DNA of 64,000 bases from CAYFWF01 sp964346815 (GTDB lineage Bacteria; Acidobacteriota; Aminicenantia; Aminicenantales; Aminicenantaceae), in the NCBI GenBank assembly GCA_964346815.1, contig CAYFWF010000031.1:1-64000 (forward strand). Direction: 5' to 3'. Both the position numbers and the translations under genes were made by a program. Each line of letters begins with the position of its first letter. Position 1 is the first letter of the stretch. The notes beneath the pieces were generated by a model that made no database searches, was not told the DNA's origin, and saw nothing but the letters and a program-made list of their open reading frames with translations. Below are positions 33,650-42,941 of the stretch, piece after piece.

Positions 33650-36600
33650 ATGATCATAAAAAAGCTGGAACTTCAAGGATTCAAATCATTCCCGGAACGA
33701 ACCAAGATCGTCTTCCATCCCGGGATAACCGTGATCGTGGGGCCAAACGGAACAGGAAAAAGCAATATCGTGGATGCCCTGCTCTGGGTTTTGGGTGGGA
33801 AAAGAATGAGATCTCTCAGAGGAGAACGGAGTACAGACATCATTTTCAACGGCAGTCAAAAGTCAGCACCGATGAGCATGGCAGACGTGATCCTTTCCCT
33901 TGCCGACGAAACCGAAGATCTCAAGATCAACCACCGATACTATCGCTCTGGAGAAAGCGAATACCGTATGAACGGAAAAGTCGTTCGGCTGAAAGACATC
34001 CAAGAGAGCCTCTGGAAGAAATCCATCGGAGAGAAAGAATATTTTGTTATCGAACAGGGGGCCATCGGACTTTTTCTCTCGTCCAAACCCCTAGAAAAGA
34101 GGCTCCTCCTCGAGGAAGCCGCAGGCACCGCTTATTACAAAGACAAGAAAAAACAGGCCCAAAACAAGCTGGAAAACAGCGAAGGGAACCTGACGCGCCT
34201 GGAAGATATTATCGCCGAGGTCTCGAAAGCAAAGAACTCCCTGAAAAGACAGGCGAACGCTGCGATTCGCTATAGGAAACTCAGAGAAGACATTCGCCGA
34301 TTGACTTCCTTCCATTACCGAAAAAGAATTCAAGCAATGGAAAACCGGCAGGCAGATACCGTATCCCATTACACCCAAGCCCTGGATAGAGAAAATCAGG
34401 CCTTTCTGCAGCTTAAAAACGAAGAACAGAATTTGACAGCCAAGAGGAAAGATGTCTGGATGCTGGAAAAATCCCTCAAACAAGAACAGGAAAAAATCTA
34501 CGGACTCAAAACTCAAATTGCCAGATCAGAGTCCGAAATGGATAAAGAAAAAAGAAGAATCGATTTTTTCAAAGAGAAAAAGAGAAATTCTGAACAGAGC
34601 CGAGAAGAACTCGGAGAGGAGCTCATGGCGCTGGAGAAGGAGGAAAGAGAGATCGAAAAACTCCTTCAAACGCTCCAAGTCAAGCTCAGAAAGAACAAGA
34701 AAGACCTCCAGGAAGCCGATAAAGCGATTCGATCCATTCAAGAACAGCTCGATGCGCTGCAAAAAAAAATCGAGAACCTGAGAGACGAACAGCTGCAGAG
34801 CCTGGCCGAACAGACAGAAATCAAGAATGAGCGCGCAAAAATCGAAAAGGAGATCGAACTGCTCATGCGCCAGGAGGAAAAACTCGAATCCCGGCTCAGA
34901 GAAGAAAGCGATCTCGAACAACAGAGGCTGAAGACATTCAACCAGATAAGCCAGGAAATCGCACATACCCGCAAGCTCTCTGAGAAAAGGATGAGAGAAT
35001 TGGATGCCGCCCAAGCAGAACTGGATGAATGCCAGAATTCGAGCGATCGAATTCGAACCCATATCGCAAAACTAGAGACCGAAAGGGAAAAAATCCGCCA
35101 TCAGGTTCATGGTCTGGAGAAACTGGAGGAGACAGAAATGGCTCAAACTCTTCCCGGGGAAACCGAGGGAACCCTCGGTATTCTGGCTGACCTGATCGAA
35201 TCCGATGAAGCCCACTCTCCTCTGATCGATGTCCTCTGGAAAGAGGAAACCAAAGCTTCTCTTGTAGAAGCCAGGAAATTTTTGGACCGTCTCTCCGATA
35301 AGGGAATCAAAGGCAATTTTTTGCTTCTGCATCCCGAGGGAAAGAACGATGACATTCCTGAAGTCCATGAAGACCCCAGGGTGATCGGACATCTCAAATC
35401 ATATCTCCAGCTCGATCGAAGCATCGAACGCAGGCTGTCTCATCTGCGGGACGCGGTCATCGTTCAAGACCTCAGAACCGCTGTGGAACTCTGGATCGAC
35501 CATCCCCCCGTGAATTATGTTACGGTTGCAGGGGACGTTCTATTTTCATCAGGATTGATGAAAGCCGGGGATCAAAAAGAAGGGCTCCTCACTCTGAGGA
35601 AAGAAAAGGAGAAGCTCGCCAAAAAAATCGAACATTACGACTCAGAAATAACACCGCTCGATCGCCAGTTAGAGGAAAAGCGACATCTCATAGAAGATCT
35701 GCAGAAAAGACGCCAGAGCCTCTCCGCCCAGATCGAAGACCTCAAAAGACAGATCGAGGATTATGAAACCACACATCTGATCGAGAAAACAGAAACGGAA
35801 AAGATTTCAGCCGATATTGCCGTCTTGAAAAAGGAGCTTGAAATTCTGGGCGCGGAAAGGAAAAATCTGGAAAAGAATCTTCAGAATCTATCATCGCGCA
35901 CAAAAAAATTCGAAGAAAAAGAGGACCAAAGGACCCAGGCAGTTCGAGTGGAAGAAGACGCCTTGAACGCTCTTCGGAAAAAGGAGGAGCTGCAAAGAAG
36001 TCAATATTTCGAAATCAAGTCTAACACGGATCTTTTGAATGAAAAGCTTATTCATCTCGAAGACCGGCTGAGAAGCGTGCACAACCGGAAAAAATCCATC
36101 CAGAATAAAATGGAATCTCTGGACACGGAGATCCAAAACTCAGAGCAAGAAAATGAGAAAATAAAAGAAAACGTCCAGAAGCTTTCCAGACAGCTCACCC
36201 GGCTTCAGACAGAACTGGCCGAGAAAGAAAAACGAATCGCGCTGGAAGATACCAGGCTCAAAGGCTTACAGGATCTCCAAAAAGAAATGGAATCCAAATT
36301 GGATAAATTCAAAGCCCAGGCCGAAGCCCGGAAAGAAGAGAGAATCAAATGGGAAATTAAAAAGGCAGAGGGGGACAGAGACCTGGCTAACCTCGAGGAA
36401 AGCTGCTGGCAGGAGCTCAAAAAAACGCTCCAGGAAGTCAAAGACGATATCCCCATAGAAAACTTGCCCAAAAAAGATTTGGGATCTTCGCTCGACGATG
36501 CGCGAGATCAGTTACAGAAATTCAAAGCCGTCAATCTGATGGCTGAGGAAGAATACAAGATTCATAAAAAACGCTATGATTTTCTGATCAAAGAACGAAC

Positions 36601-37129
36601 GGATCTGTGGGAATCTATATCTTCCACCAAAGAAGCGATTAAAAAAATCGATCAGGAAAGCAAAAATCAGTTTCTCAGAGCCTTGAAAGAGGTGAACAAA
36701 AATTTTCAGCAGGTTTTCGCCCTTCTCTTCGAAGGTGGTCACGCAGAGGTGAAATTGACAGATCCCGGGCAACTGTTGGACAGTGGGGTGGACATCGTTG
36801 CCCAGCCTCCAGGAAAAAAGGTGCAGAGCCTGAATCTTCTCTCAGGTGGAGAACGAGCCCTGACCAGCCTGGCCTTCTTCTTTGCCCTCTTTCAATACAA
36901 ACCCACACCATTCTGTGTGCTGGATGAAGTGGATGCAGCTTTGGATGAGGTAAACCTGGGGAGGTTTCTCAACCTGATGAAAAAAGTGAAGTACCAAACT
37001 CAGTTCATCCTGGTAACTCACAACTTCAAGACCATGGAAGTGGCTGACTATATTTACGGCACCACTATGCCCGAACCCAACATCACCCATCTGTATTCCA
37101 TGAAATTAGATAAAAAGGAACCCCTTTAA
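33650..37129 (+). CDS. smc: Chromosome segregation ATPase SMC
   Basis: 1159 residues, the usual SMC length. The Walker A motif is GPNGTGKSN (32-40). A long coiled coil runs from about 165 to 505, the hinge is about 507-650, and a second coil reaches about 990. The signature LSGGE (1064-1068) and Walker B FCVLDEVDAALDE complete the ATP head. SMC dimers organise and separate chromosomes with ScpA/ScpB, whose genes are not in the window. The start is ATGATC with a poor ribosome binding site. A weak sigma-54-like site (33547-33562) lies upstream. The stop is one base from the next gene. Confidence 0.95.
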   Translation: MIIKKLELQGFKSFPERTKIVFHPGITVIVGPNGTGKSNIVDALLWVLGGKRMRSLRGERSTDIIFNGSQKSAPMSMADVILSLADETEDLKINHRYYRSGESEYRMNGKVVRLKDIQESLWKKSIGEKEYFVIEQGAIGLFLSSKPLEKRLLLEEAAGTAYYKDKKKQAQNKLENSEGNLTRLEDIIAEVSKAKNSLKRQANAAIRYRKLREDIRRLTSFHYRKRIQAMENRQADTVSHYTQALDRENQAFLQLKNEEQNLTAKRKDVWMLEKSLKQEQEKIYGLKTQIARSESEMDKEKRRIDFFKEKKRNSEQSREELGEELMALEKEEREIEKLLQTLQVKLRKNKKDLQEADKAIRSIQEQLDALQKKIENLRDEQLQSLAEQTEIKNERAKIEKEIELLMRQEEKLESRLREESDLEQQRLKTFNQISQEIAHTRKLSEKRMRELDAAQAELDECQNSSDRIRTHIAKLETEREKIRHQVHGLEKLEETEMAQTLPGETEGTLGILADLIESDEAHSPLIDVLWKEETKASLVEARKFLDRLSDKGIKGNFLLLHPEGKNDDIPEVHEDPRVIGHLKSYLQLDRSIERRLSHLRDAVIVQDLRTAVELWIDHPPVNYVTVAGDVLFSSGLMKAGDQKEGLLTLRKEKEKLAKKIEHYDSEITPLDRQLEEKRHLIEDLQKRRQSLSAQIEDLKRQIEDYETTHLIEKTETEKISADIAVLKKELEILGAERKNLEKNLQNLSSRTKKFEEKEDQRTQAVRVEEDALNALRKKEELQRSQYFEIKSNTDLLNEKLIHLEDRLRSVHNRKKSIQNKMESLDTEIQNSEQENEKIKENVQKLSRQLTRLQTELAEKEKRIALEDTRLKGLQDLQKEMESKLDKFKAQAEARKEERIKWEIKKAEGDRDLANLEESCWQELKKTLQEVKDDIPIENLPKKDLGSSLDDARDQLQKFKAVNLMAEEEYKIHKKRYDFLIKERTDLWESISSTKEAIKKIDQESKNQFLRALKEVNKNFQQVFALLFEGGHAEVKLTDPGQLLDSGVDIVAQPPGKKVQSLNLLSGGERALTSLAFFFALFQYKPTPFCVLDEVDAALDEVNLGRFLNLMKKVKYQTQFILVTHNFKTMEVADYIYGTTMPEPNITHLYSMKLDKKEPL

Positions 37130-37130
37130 G

Positions 37131-38630
37131 ATGAAAGTCCAGTTTTTCGTCCCTCCTGGCGGCTATCTTGCCGAACGCTGGACCAAAGGTTCGACCATGC
37201 CTCCTCTGGGACTGCTCTACATCGGAGCCGTGCTGGATAGGGAGGGAATCGATGTCCGGATCGTTCCCGCCGACATGAAAAAATTGAGCTGGAAAGAAAT
37301 CCGGCAGGAAGTCTTCGACTTCCAACCGGATTTTGTGGGCGTTACATCCACCACCGAGAATAGATTCCAGAGCTTTAAGCTGATAAGGATGGTGAAAAAG
37401 GCCTATCCTCAAGCCTTGACCATTCTGGGTGGACCCCACGCCTCCATGGCTGCCGAAGACTGTGTCTCGCATATCCCGGAAATCGACTTCGTGGTCCGGG
37501 GAGAAGGAGAGAACACAATGATCGAACTGTGTAAATGGCTGGAGGGAGGCAAAAAACACGGCGCTCTGGATTCTCTTGCGGGCATAACTTTCAGAAAAGA
37601 AGGACAGATCCACTCGACTCCACCCAGGGCCCCCATACTCAACCTCGACGATCTTCCATTCCCTGCATTCCGGCTCATTCCATTCGAGGATTACAGCTTC
37701 CGGTTTCCGGTTCCGGGTAAGGGCGATCTGTCAGCTGTGAACATGATGACCAGTCGAGGGTGTCCATTCGACTGCAACTTCTGCGCCACCCCTATCAACT
37801 GGGGCCGTCATGTCCGCATGAGAAGTCCTGAGAATGTCATCGCTGAAATAGAACAATTGGTCGAAAGGTATCAATCCCGGGTTATCTTCTTTTTCGATGA
37901 CACTTTCAATGCCAATCCAAAGAGGGTAGAGCAGATCTGTGATTTGCTTTTGGAGCGGAAACTCGATGTTTACTGGAAATGCGATGTGCGTATGGACTTG
38001 ATCAGCAAACCTCTCCTGGCCAAAATGAAAGAAGCGGGTCTTTTTCATCTTTCATTTGGACTAGAGTCCGGGTCAGAACGAATCCGCAATCAAATCATCA
38101 ACAAAAAAGTGGATGTGAAAGACCTCCACAATCTGATCCGCTGGTGTCAAGAGCTCGATATCGTTCCCAACGTGTTTTTTATCTTCAGCCATCCTACCGA
38201 AACCTGGGAAGAGGCACAAGAAACCATTCATCTTATCGAACAGTATAAAAATTCCATCGAGGCAAGCATCGCGATCCTGCATATTTATCCTGGAACTCCG
38301 CTGGAAAAAACAGCCAGGGAGAAGGGGGTTCTGCCTGAGGATTTTTCTTGGGCCAAAAAATACCGAAAGGCGATCATCACCCTCCCTACAGCTCAGGGGG
38401 ATGTCCCGCTCTTCAAGGATAAACTCACTTGGGCTCAGATCAGCGAACTTCTCTTCCGCTGGTCCTTCAGCGGCGGCACTTTTTCAGTCTATCGGAAAAT
38501 CCCGCGAGTCATCTCGAATATTCGGTCCGGAGGGGACTTCATTCGATACACAGTGATGGCCTGGATCTATTTGAAACTCAAGCTGAAAAGGCTTCTCAGC
38601 GCAAAGTGGAATCTCGTCATTAAAAAATAA
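37131..38630 (+). CDS. B12-binding domain radical SAM enzyme
   Basis: 499 residues. The N-terminal cobalamin-type domain (about 1-150) has LTILGGPHASM and no DxHxxG motif. The radical SAM core has C211, C215 and C218 in GCPFDCNFC and the usual RGEGE and FGLESGS segments. The C-terminal domain of about 110 residues is basic. It begins one base after the smc stop, so it is co-transcribed with smc, and a symporter gene follows 21 bp later. The substrate is unknown; related enzymes act on hopanoids, tetrapyrroles, phosphonates or cofactors. Confidence 0.87.
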   Translation: MKVQFFVPPGGYLAERWTKGSTMPPLGLLYIGAVLDREGIDVRIVPADMKKLSWKEIRQEVFDFQPDFVGVTSTTENRFQSFKLIRMVKKAYPQALTILGGPHASMAAEDCVSHIPEIDFVVRGEGENTMIELCKWLEGGKKHGALDSLAGITFRKEGQIHSTPPRAPILNLDDLPFPAFRLIPFEDYSFRFPVPGKGDLSAVNMMTSRGCPFDCNFCATPINWGRHVRMRSPENVIAEIEQLVERYQSRVIFFFDDTFNANPKRVEQICDLLLERKLDVYWKCDVRMDLISKPLLAKMKEAGLFHLSFGLESGSERIRNQIINKKVDVKDLHNLIRWCQELDIVPNVFFIFSHPTETWEEAQETIHLIEQYKNSIEASIAILHIYPGTPLEKTAREKGVLPEDFSWAKKYRKAIITLPTAQGDVPLFKDKLTWAQISELLFRWSFSGGTFSVYRKIPRVISNIRSGGDFIRYTVMAWIYLKLKLKRLLSAKWNLVIKK

Positions 38631-38651
38631 CGGGTAGAAAGGAGTGACGCT

Positions 38652-40070
38652 TTGACCTATCTGATCACCATCCTGGCTTATCTTGTCTTTCTCTTCTTTT
38701 TCGGGCTCCGTATATCCCGGCGACTCAAACGTGAAGAGGATTTTCTGGTAGCAGGACGTTCTCTCACCGCGCCGATACTGGTGGGGACACTGCTGGCAAG
38801 CTGGATCGGCTCAGGCGATATATTCAGTGTCTCTGATCTCAGCTACAACCACGGATATTCCTCACTCATCGGAAGCAGCGGAGGATGGCTGGGCATCATT
38901 ATCGTATTTTTCATTGCGGGAAGGGTCCGGCGCTTCGGCCAGTTCACAGTCCCTGACATCCTGGAGGCCAGATACAACAAATGGGCCAGAATTCTGGCCA
39001 CCATCACCACCATCATCGCCTATGTCACCATAGTCAGCTATCAATTCAGGGGCGGAGGCTGGGTTCTGAACATCATCACCGAAGGGAAGATCACGGAAAA
39101 GCAGGGCATCATTTTGGTGGCGATATTCGTGATCACCTACACCCTGCTCGCAGGGATGCTTTCTGTAGCCTATCTCGACATCTTTAACGGACTGATCATG
39201 TTGGGGGGAATCTTCCTCGCTCTTCCCTTCCTCATCCGGCACGTAGGAGGCTTGGAATACATCGCGGCCAATGTGACTCCAAGGGAACATCCCTTCCTGG
39301 GGAACATGACCTGGATTCAGGCTCTGGGATACTTTGTCCCTACCCTTCTCTTAGCACTGGGGAATGCAAACATGTACCAGAGGTTCTTTTCGGCCAAGGA
39401 TGAGCGGGAGGCGAAAAAATCTGTTATCGGCTGGGTCTTGGGAGTGATCACCCTGGGAGTGGTGCTTCAAAGCCTGGCCGTGGTGGGCAGCAGCTATTTT
39501 AAAGGGCTGGAATCCCAGGATGCTGGGAAAATCATCCTTTTTGTCGCCCACAAAGGAGTCCCGGTAGCTGTGGGATGTGCTCTTATGGCAGCCATCATGG
39601 CCATCATCATCTCCACTGCCAACAGTTTCCTCCTGGTGCCTGCCACCAACGTGATCAGGGATATCTATCAACGGTTTATCAATCCCGATCTCCCGGATAA
39701 AAAAATGATTCTCTATTCACGGTTGATCGTGATCGTGTTAGGGCTCATCGCTTACTCCCTTATTTCATTTTTTCCCAGAATTCTGGATGCTGCCTACGCA
39801 GCCTATACTATCTACGGCGCAGGCATAACACCGGCCCTGATAGCCGTCTTCTTCTGGAAGAGAGCAACGGTAATGGGAGGTGTTCTCTCCATATTGGGCG
39901 GCATGGCAACCACGGTCATCTGGGAGATCATCAACAAGGTCCAAGGCCATCTTCCTTTGGGTGTCCCTGCCGTGTATCCGGCTCTGGTTCTCTCCCTTTT
40001 TCTTCTTGTCTTTGTCAGCCTGTCCAGTCCAAAACCCGCCGAGGAAAAATGGAGGCCTTTTTTTAAATAG
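38652..40070 (+). CDS. Sodium:solute symporter (SSS family)
   Basis: 472 residues with about 13 helices of the SSS/LeuT fold. Marks are EDFLVAGRSL, SWIGSGDIFSVSDLSYNHGY and FTVPDILEARYN near the start, and GGGWVLNIITEGK with a broken helix. The start is TTG with AGGAG nine bases upstream. It uses the sodium gradient to take up a solute (sugar, amino acid or carboxylate), which cannot be specified. It follows the radical SAM gene closely, and the deacetylase gene comes next. Confidence 0.88.
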   Translation: MTYLITILAYLVFLFFFGLRISRRLKREEDFLVAGRSLTAPILVGTLLASWIGSGDIFSVSDLSYNHGYSSLIGSSGGWLGIIIVFFIAGRVRRFGQFTVPDILEARYNKWARILATITTIIAYVTIVSYQFRGGGWVLNIITEGKITEKQGIILVAIFVITYTLLAGMLSVAYLDIFNGLIMLGGIFLALPFLIRHVGGLEYIAANVTPREHPFLGNMTWIQALGYFVPTLLLALGNANMYQRFFSAKDEREAKKSVIGWVLGVITLGVVLQSLAVVGSSYFKGLESQDAGKIILFVAHKGVPVAVGCALMAAIMAIIISTANSFLLVPATNVIRDIYQRFINPDLPDKKMILYSRLIVIVLGLIAYSLISFFPRILDAAYAAYTIYGAGITPALIAVFFWKRATVMGGVLSILGGMATTVIWEIINKVQGHLPLGVPAVYPALVLSLFLLVFVSLSSPKPAEEKWRPFFK

Positions 40071-40161
40071 CAAAGTGATTGCCTTGCCCTCATGGCAAAT
40101 CATGATAAAATGTCGCTAAAAGTAAAATTAAATGGATAAGAGAAGCCAGAAGGAGGGGATC

Positions 40162-41193
40162 ATGATAACGGGAATCGTCAAAGACTGGAAATACATGGAA
40201 CACGACATGGGAGCCTTTCATGTGGAATCGCCTCAGAGAATACAGGTCATATACGATATGATCGGTGAGAGGATCACATTTCCCTATCTCGAGATCGAGC
40301 CTCGATCCGCCACTGAAGAGGAGCTGCAAATAATCCATACACCTGTCTACATCAGCTCTATCAAATCCACGGCAGGCAAAGACCGGGTCCATCTCGATCC
40401 GGATACCTCGACCTCTGCCCGCTCTTATGAGGTGGCTCTTCTCGCTGCCGGGGGGGTTCTGAAGGCCCTTGACCTCATCATGGATGGAGAAATCCAAAAC
40501 GGATTCGCTCTGGTCCGGCCTCCCGGGCACCATGCCGAAGCGTCCAGAGCCATGGGATTCTGCCTGTTCAACAACATCGCAGTCGGAGCAGCTCATCTTC
40601 AAAAAAAACACGGCCTCAAGCGTATCCTGATCGTGGACTGGGATCTCCATCACGGTAATGGAACTCAGCACTCCTTTGCCGACAGCTCCGAAGTCCTTTA
40701 TTTTTCGACTCATCAGTATCCTCATTATCCAGGCACCGGACACTGGAGCGAGGTAGGGAGCGGCGGGGGAGAGGGATTTACCGTCAACGTCCCTCTTCAC
40801 TCAGGCAAGACTGACAGTGACTATTTATTCGCCTTCGATAACATTCTTCATCCGATAGCCAGCGGCTACAAACCGGAATTTGTCCTTGTTTCAGCAGGAT
40901 TCGACATCTACGAAGGTGATCCGTTAGGGGGAATGGGGATCACCGGAGAGGGATTCGCAGCTTTGACCTCGAAGCTCATGGAAATAGCCGGTGAGAATGC
41001 TCAAAACCGGATTCTCTTTTCCCTGGAGGGAGGATACAATCTTCAAGGGCTCCAGGAGGGGGTGGAGCAAGTTCTCAATCAACTCTCCGGTGAGGCATCA
41101 GCACCTTCGGTCGTACCCAAAGCATCCTCTTCCACGGAGAGAGAACTGGCGCCGGTGATCGAGAACCAGAAGAAATACTGGAGCTCTCTGTAA
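40162..41193 (+). CDS. Histone deacetylase-like amidohydrolase
   Basis: 343 residues from ATG 40162, which has AAGGAGG upstream; a longer frame from 40132 is less likely. Arginase/deacetylase fold with all catalytic marks: HisHis123-124 in RPPGHHAE, zinc ligands Asp161 and His163 in DWDLHHGNG and Asp248 in SAGFD, and the catalytic Tyr292 in EGGYN. Bacterial members deacetylate acetoin-related proteins, polyamines or small amides. The role here is unknown. It is in line with the symporter gene but 90 bp away. Confidence 0.92.
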   Translation: MITGIVKDWKYMEHDMGAFHVESPQRIQVIYDMIGERITFPYLEIEPRSATEEELQIIHTPVYISSIKSTAGKDRVHLDPDTSTSARSYEVALLAAGGVLKALDLIMDGEIQNGFALVRPPGHHAEASRAMGFCLFNNIAVGAAHLQKKHGLKRILIVDWDLHHGNGTQHSFADSSEVLYFSTHQYPHYPGTGHWSEVGSGGGEGFTVNVPLHSGKTDSDYLFAFDNILHPIASGYKPEFVLVSAGFDIYEGDPLGGMGITGEGFAALTSKLMEIAGENAQNRILFSLEGGYNLQGLQEGVEQVLNQLSGEASAPSVVPKASSSTERELAPVIENQKKYWSSL

Positions 41194-41266
41194 CGATATT
41201 ATTTCAATCGTCACCTTTTAAGGACAAATCATCTATCCAAAAAGACTTCTCCTATCAGGATATGTT

Positions 41267-41282
41267 TGGCATAACTATTGCA
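41267..41282 (+). promoter_or_regulatory. Sigma-54-type promoter of DUF6600 gene
   Basis: TGGCATAACTATTGCA differs from the -24/-12 consensus at one defined position and has exact GG-N10-GC spacing. It lies 38 bp before the ATG of the DUF6600 gene. Confidence 0.6.
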
Positions 41283-41319
41283 TAGGATTCTTATGGAAAA
41301 TAAATGCAGGAGAAGGAAG

Positions 41320-42939
41320 ATGAAAAAATTATCTGGTATGGCCCTTATGGTCTTTTCCTTTTTCTCCATCGTAAACGCTGAAGAATCCGTAAGATACACA
41401 AACGAAACTTTTGCCCGTCTCAGTTATATAAACGGAGATGTTTATATCCAGCGAGCCTCAGAGTTAGACTATGAAGAAGGCATCATCAACATGCCCATTA
41501 CAGAAGGTGACAGGATGGGCACCACTGAGGGAAGAGCAGAAATCTATTTAAGCAGAGGAAAATATCTCAGGCTGGATCAGAATACAAAAATCGACTTCAT
41601 CAATCTTCCCAAAAGAGAAGACGATCTGATCCAGATCCAGGTCTGGACCGGAAGCATCTATTTCAGCCTCCAATCGCTCAAGAGAGAAAAGTGCATCGAA
41701 ATTCACACTCCCGATGTCTCCCTCTATATCCTCGAAGACGGCCTCTACAGAATCGATATAAAAGGAGACGAGACGGAGATCTTTGTATTTAGAGGTTTAA
41801 TCGAAGCCGCGGGAGAAACCGGTTCGGTACTGATAAAAGAAGCCCAGAGGCTGGAGGTCATGGGAGGGCGCTTCGCCGGACATCCCTCTGGATTCGCTTC
41901 GGTGGCCGAAGACAGCTTTGACCGATGGAGCCATATGAGAGACCAGGAAATCCGAAAACACATGGCCCGGAGATACCTTGCGGCTGAATTGGAAGATTTC
42001 GAGTACGAACTGGCCGCATATGGCGAGTGGATTCATGTCCAGCCTTTTGGATATGTTTGGGTTCCAGGCGGAATAGATCCATATTGGCGTCCTTATTGGC
42101 ACGGCCGGTGGCTGTGGCTTCCCCTATCCGGTTGGACCTGGCTTCCCTACGAACCCTGGGGTTGGGTGACTTTTCATTATGGCAGATGGCACTGGAGCAC
42201 TTCAGTAGGCTGGTACTGGATACCCACCACAGTCTGGGGTCCTGCCTGGGTCCACTGGCACTGGGGATATGACTATGTCGGCTGGGCTCCTCTCAGCTAT
42301 TGGGGATATCCTGGTGTGGTGATCGACAACACCTACTATGGCCAGCACACAGGAGAATATTATCCCTACAGGTCCCGTGCCCTCACTGTTATACACAAGA
42401 ATCAGCTCAGAGCCAGAACGGTTTCCAAGGTCGCGCTCAGCCAGGAAAGGGTGAAAGACATAGGCCAGATACGCATGGTCAAAACCCAACCGGCGTCACA
42501 GCCTGCCAGTGGCAAAATTTCAGTGGAAAGCCTTACCGGCGGCCGCACCAAGGTTCTCAAAGCGAAGGGGACCTCCGAGGATAGAAACGTTTCTGGATCC
42601 GGTGTTTCGAGAAAAATCCGAATCGGCAGTCCAGAGAAGACCAGAGTCATAGAGAAAAGAAACATCCCTACAAGAACAGGATATCCCTCAACATCTGCCA
42701 CGGCCATTCGTAAAAAAGCGGAAAAAGTGAAAAAATCGAAGTCTAGCCTGAGAAGCCTGTTCGATTATATCTCCGGGAGCAAAAGCAGAATAACCAGAAG
42801 CCAATCTTCGGGCAGCTCCTCATCCAAAGGCGTGAAATCGAGCACCCGATCGAAGTCTTCTTCGGCCAGGAAATCTTCTTCATCGCGGTCTTCTTCCCGG
42901 TCACGATCCAGTTCAGGAAAAGTCAAAAAGAAGAAATAA
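41320..42939 (+). CDS. Exported FecR-like / DUF6600 protein
   Basis: 539 residues from ATG 41320 (AGGAGAAGGAAG upstream). After a signal peptide (about 1-20) comes a FecR-type domain (about 30-180: YINGDVYIQRA, GRAEIYLSRGKYLRLDQNT). Next is a Trp/Tyr-rich DUF6600 region (about 215-335) with repeats such as GYVWVPGG, WHGRWLWLPLSGWTWLP and GWYWIPTT. The tail (about 440-539) is rich in Ser, Arg and Lys and probably disordered. Exported and likely cell-surface or periplasmic. The function is unknown. It has a sigma-54-like promoter. Its stop is two bases from the stop of the convergent PBP gene. Confidence 0.82.
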   Translation: MKKLSGMALMVFSFFSIVNAEESVRYTNETFARLSYINGDVYIQRASELDYEEGIINMPITEGDRMGTTEGRAEIYLSRGKYLRLDQNTKIDFINLPKREDDLIQIQVWTGSIYFSLQSLKREKCIEIHTPDVSLYILEDGLYRIDIKGDETEIFVFRGLIEAAGETGSVLIKEAQRLEVMGGRFAGHPSGFASVAEDSFDRWSHMRDQEIRKHMARRYLAAELEDFEYELAAYGEWIHVQPFGYVWVPGGIDPYWRPYWHGRWLWLPLSGWTWLPYEPWGWVTFHYGRWHWSTSVGWYWIPTTVWGPAWVHWHWGYDYVGWAPLSYWGYPGVVIDNTYYGQHTGEYYPYRSRALTVIHKNQLRARTVSKVALSQERVKDIGQIRMVKTQPASQPASGKISVESLTGGRTKVLKAKGTSEDRNVSGSGVSRKIRIGSPEKTRVIEKRNIPTRTGYPSTSATAIRKKAEKVKKSKSSLRSLFDYISGSKSRITRSQSSGSSSSKGVKSSTRSKSSSARKSSSSRSSSRSRSSSGKVKKKK

Positions 42940-42941
42940 AT

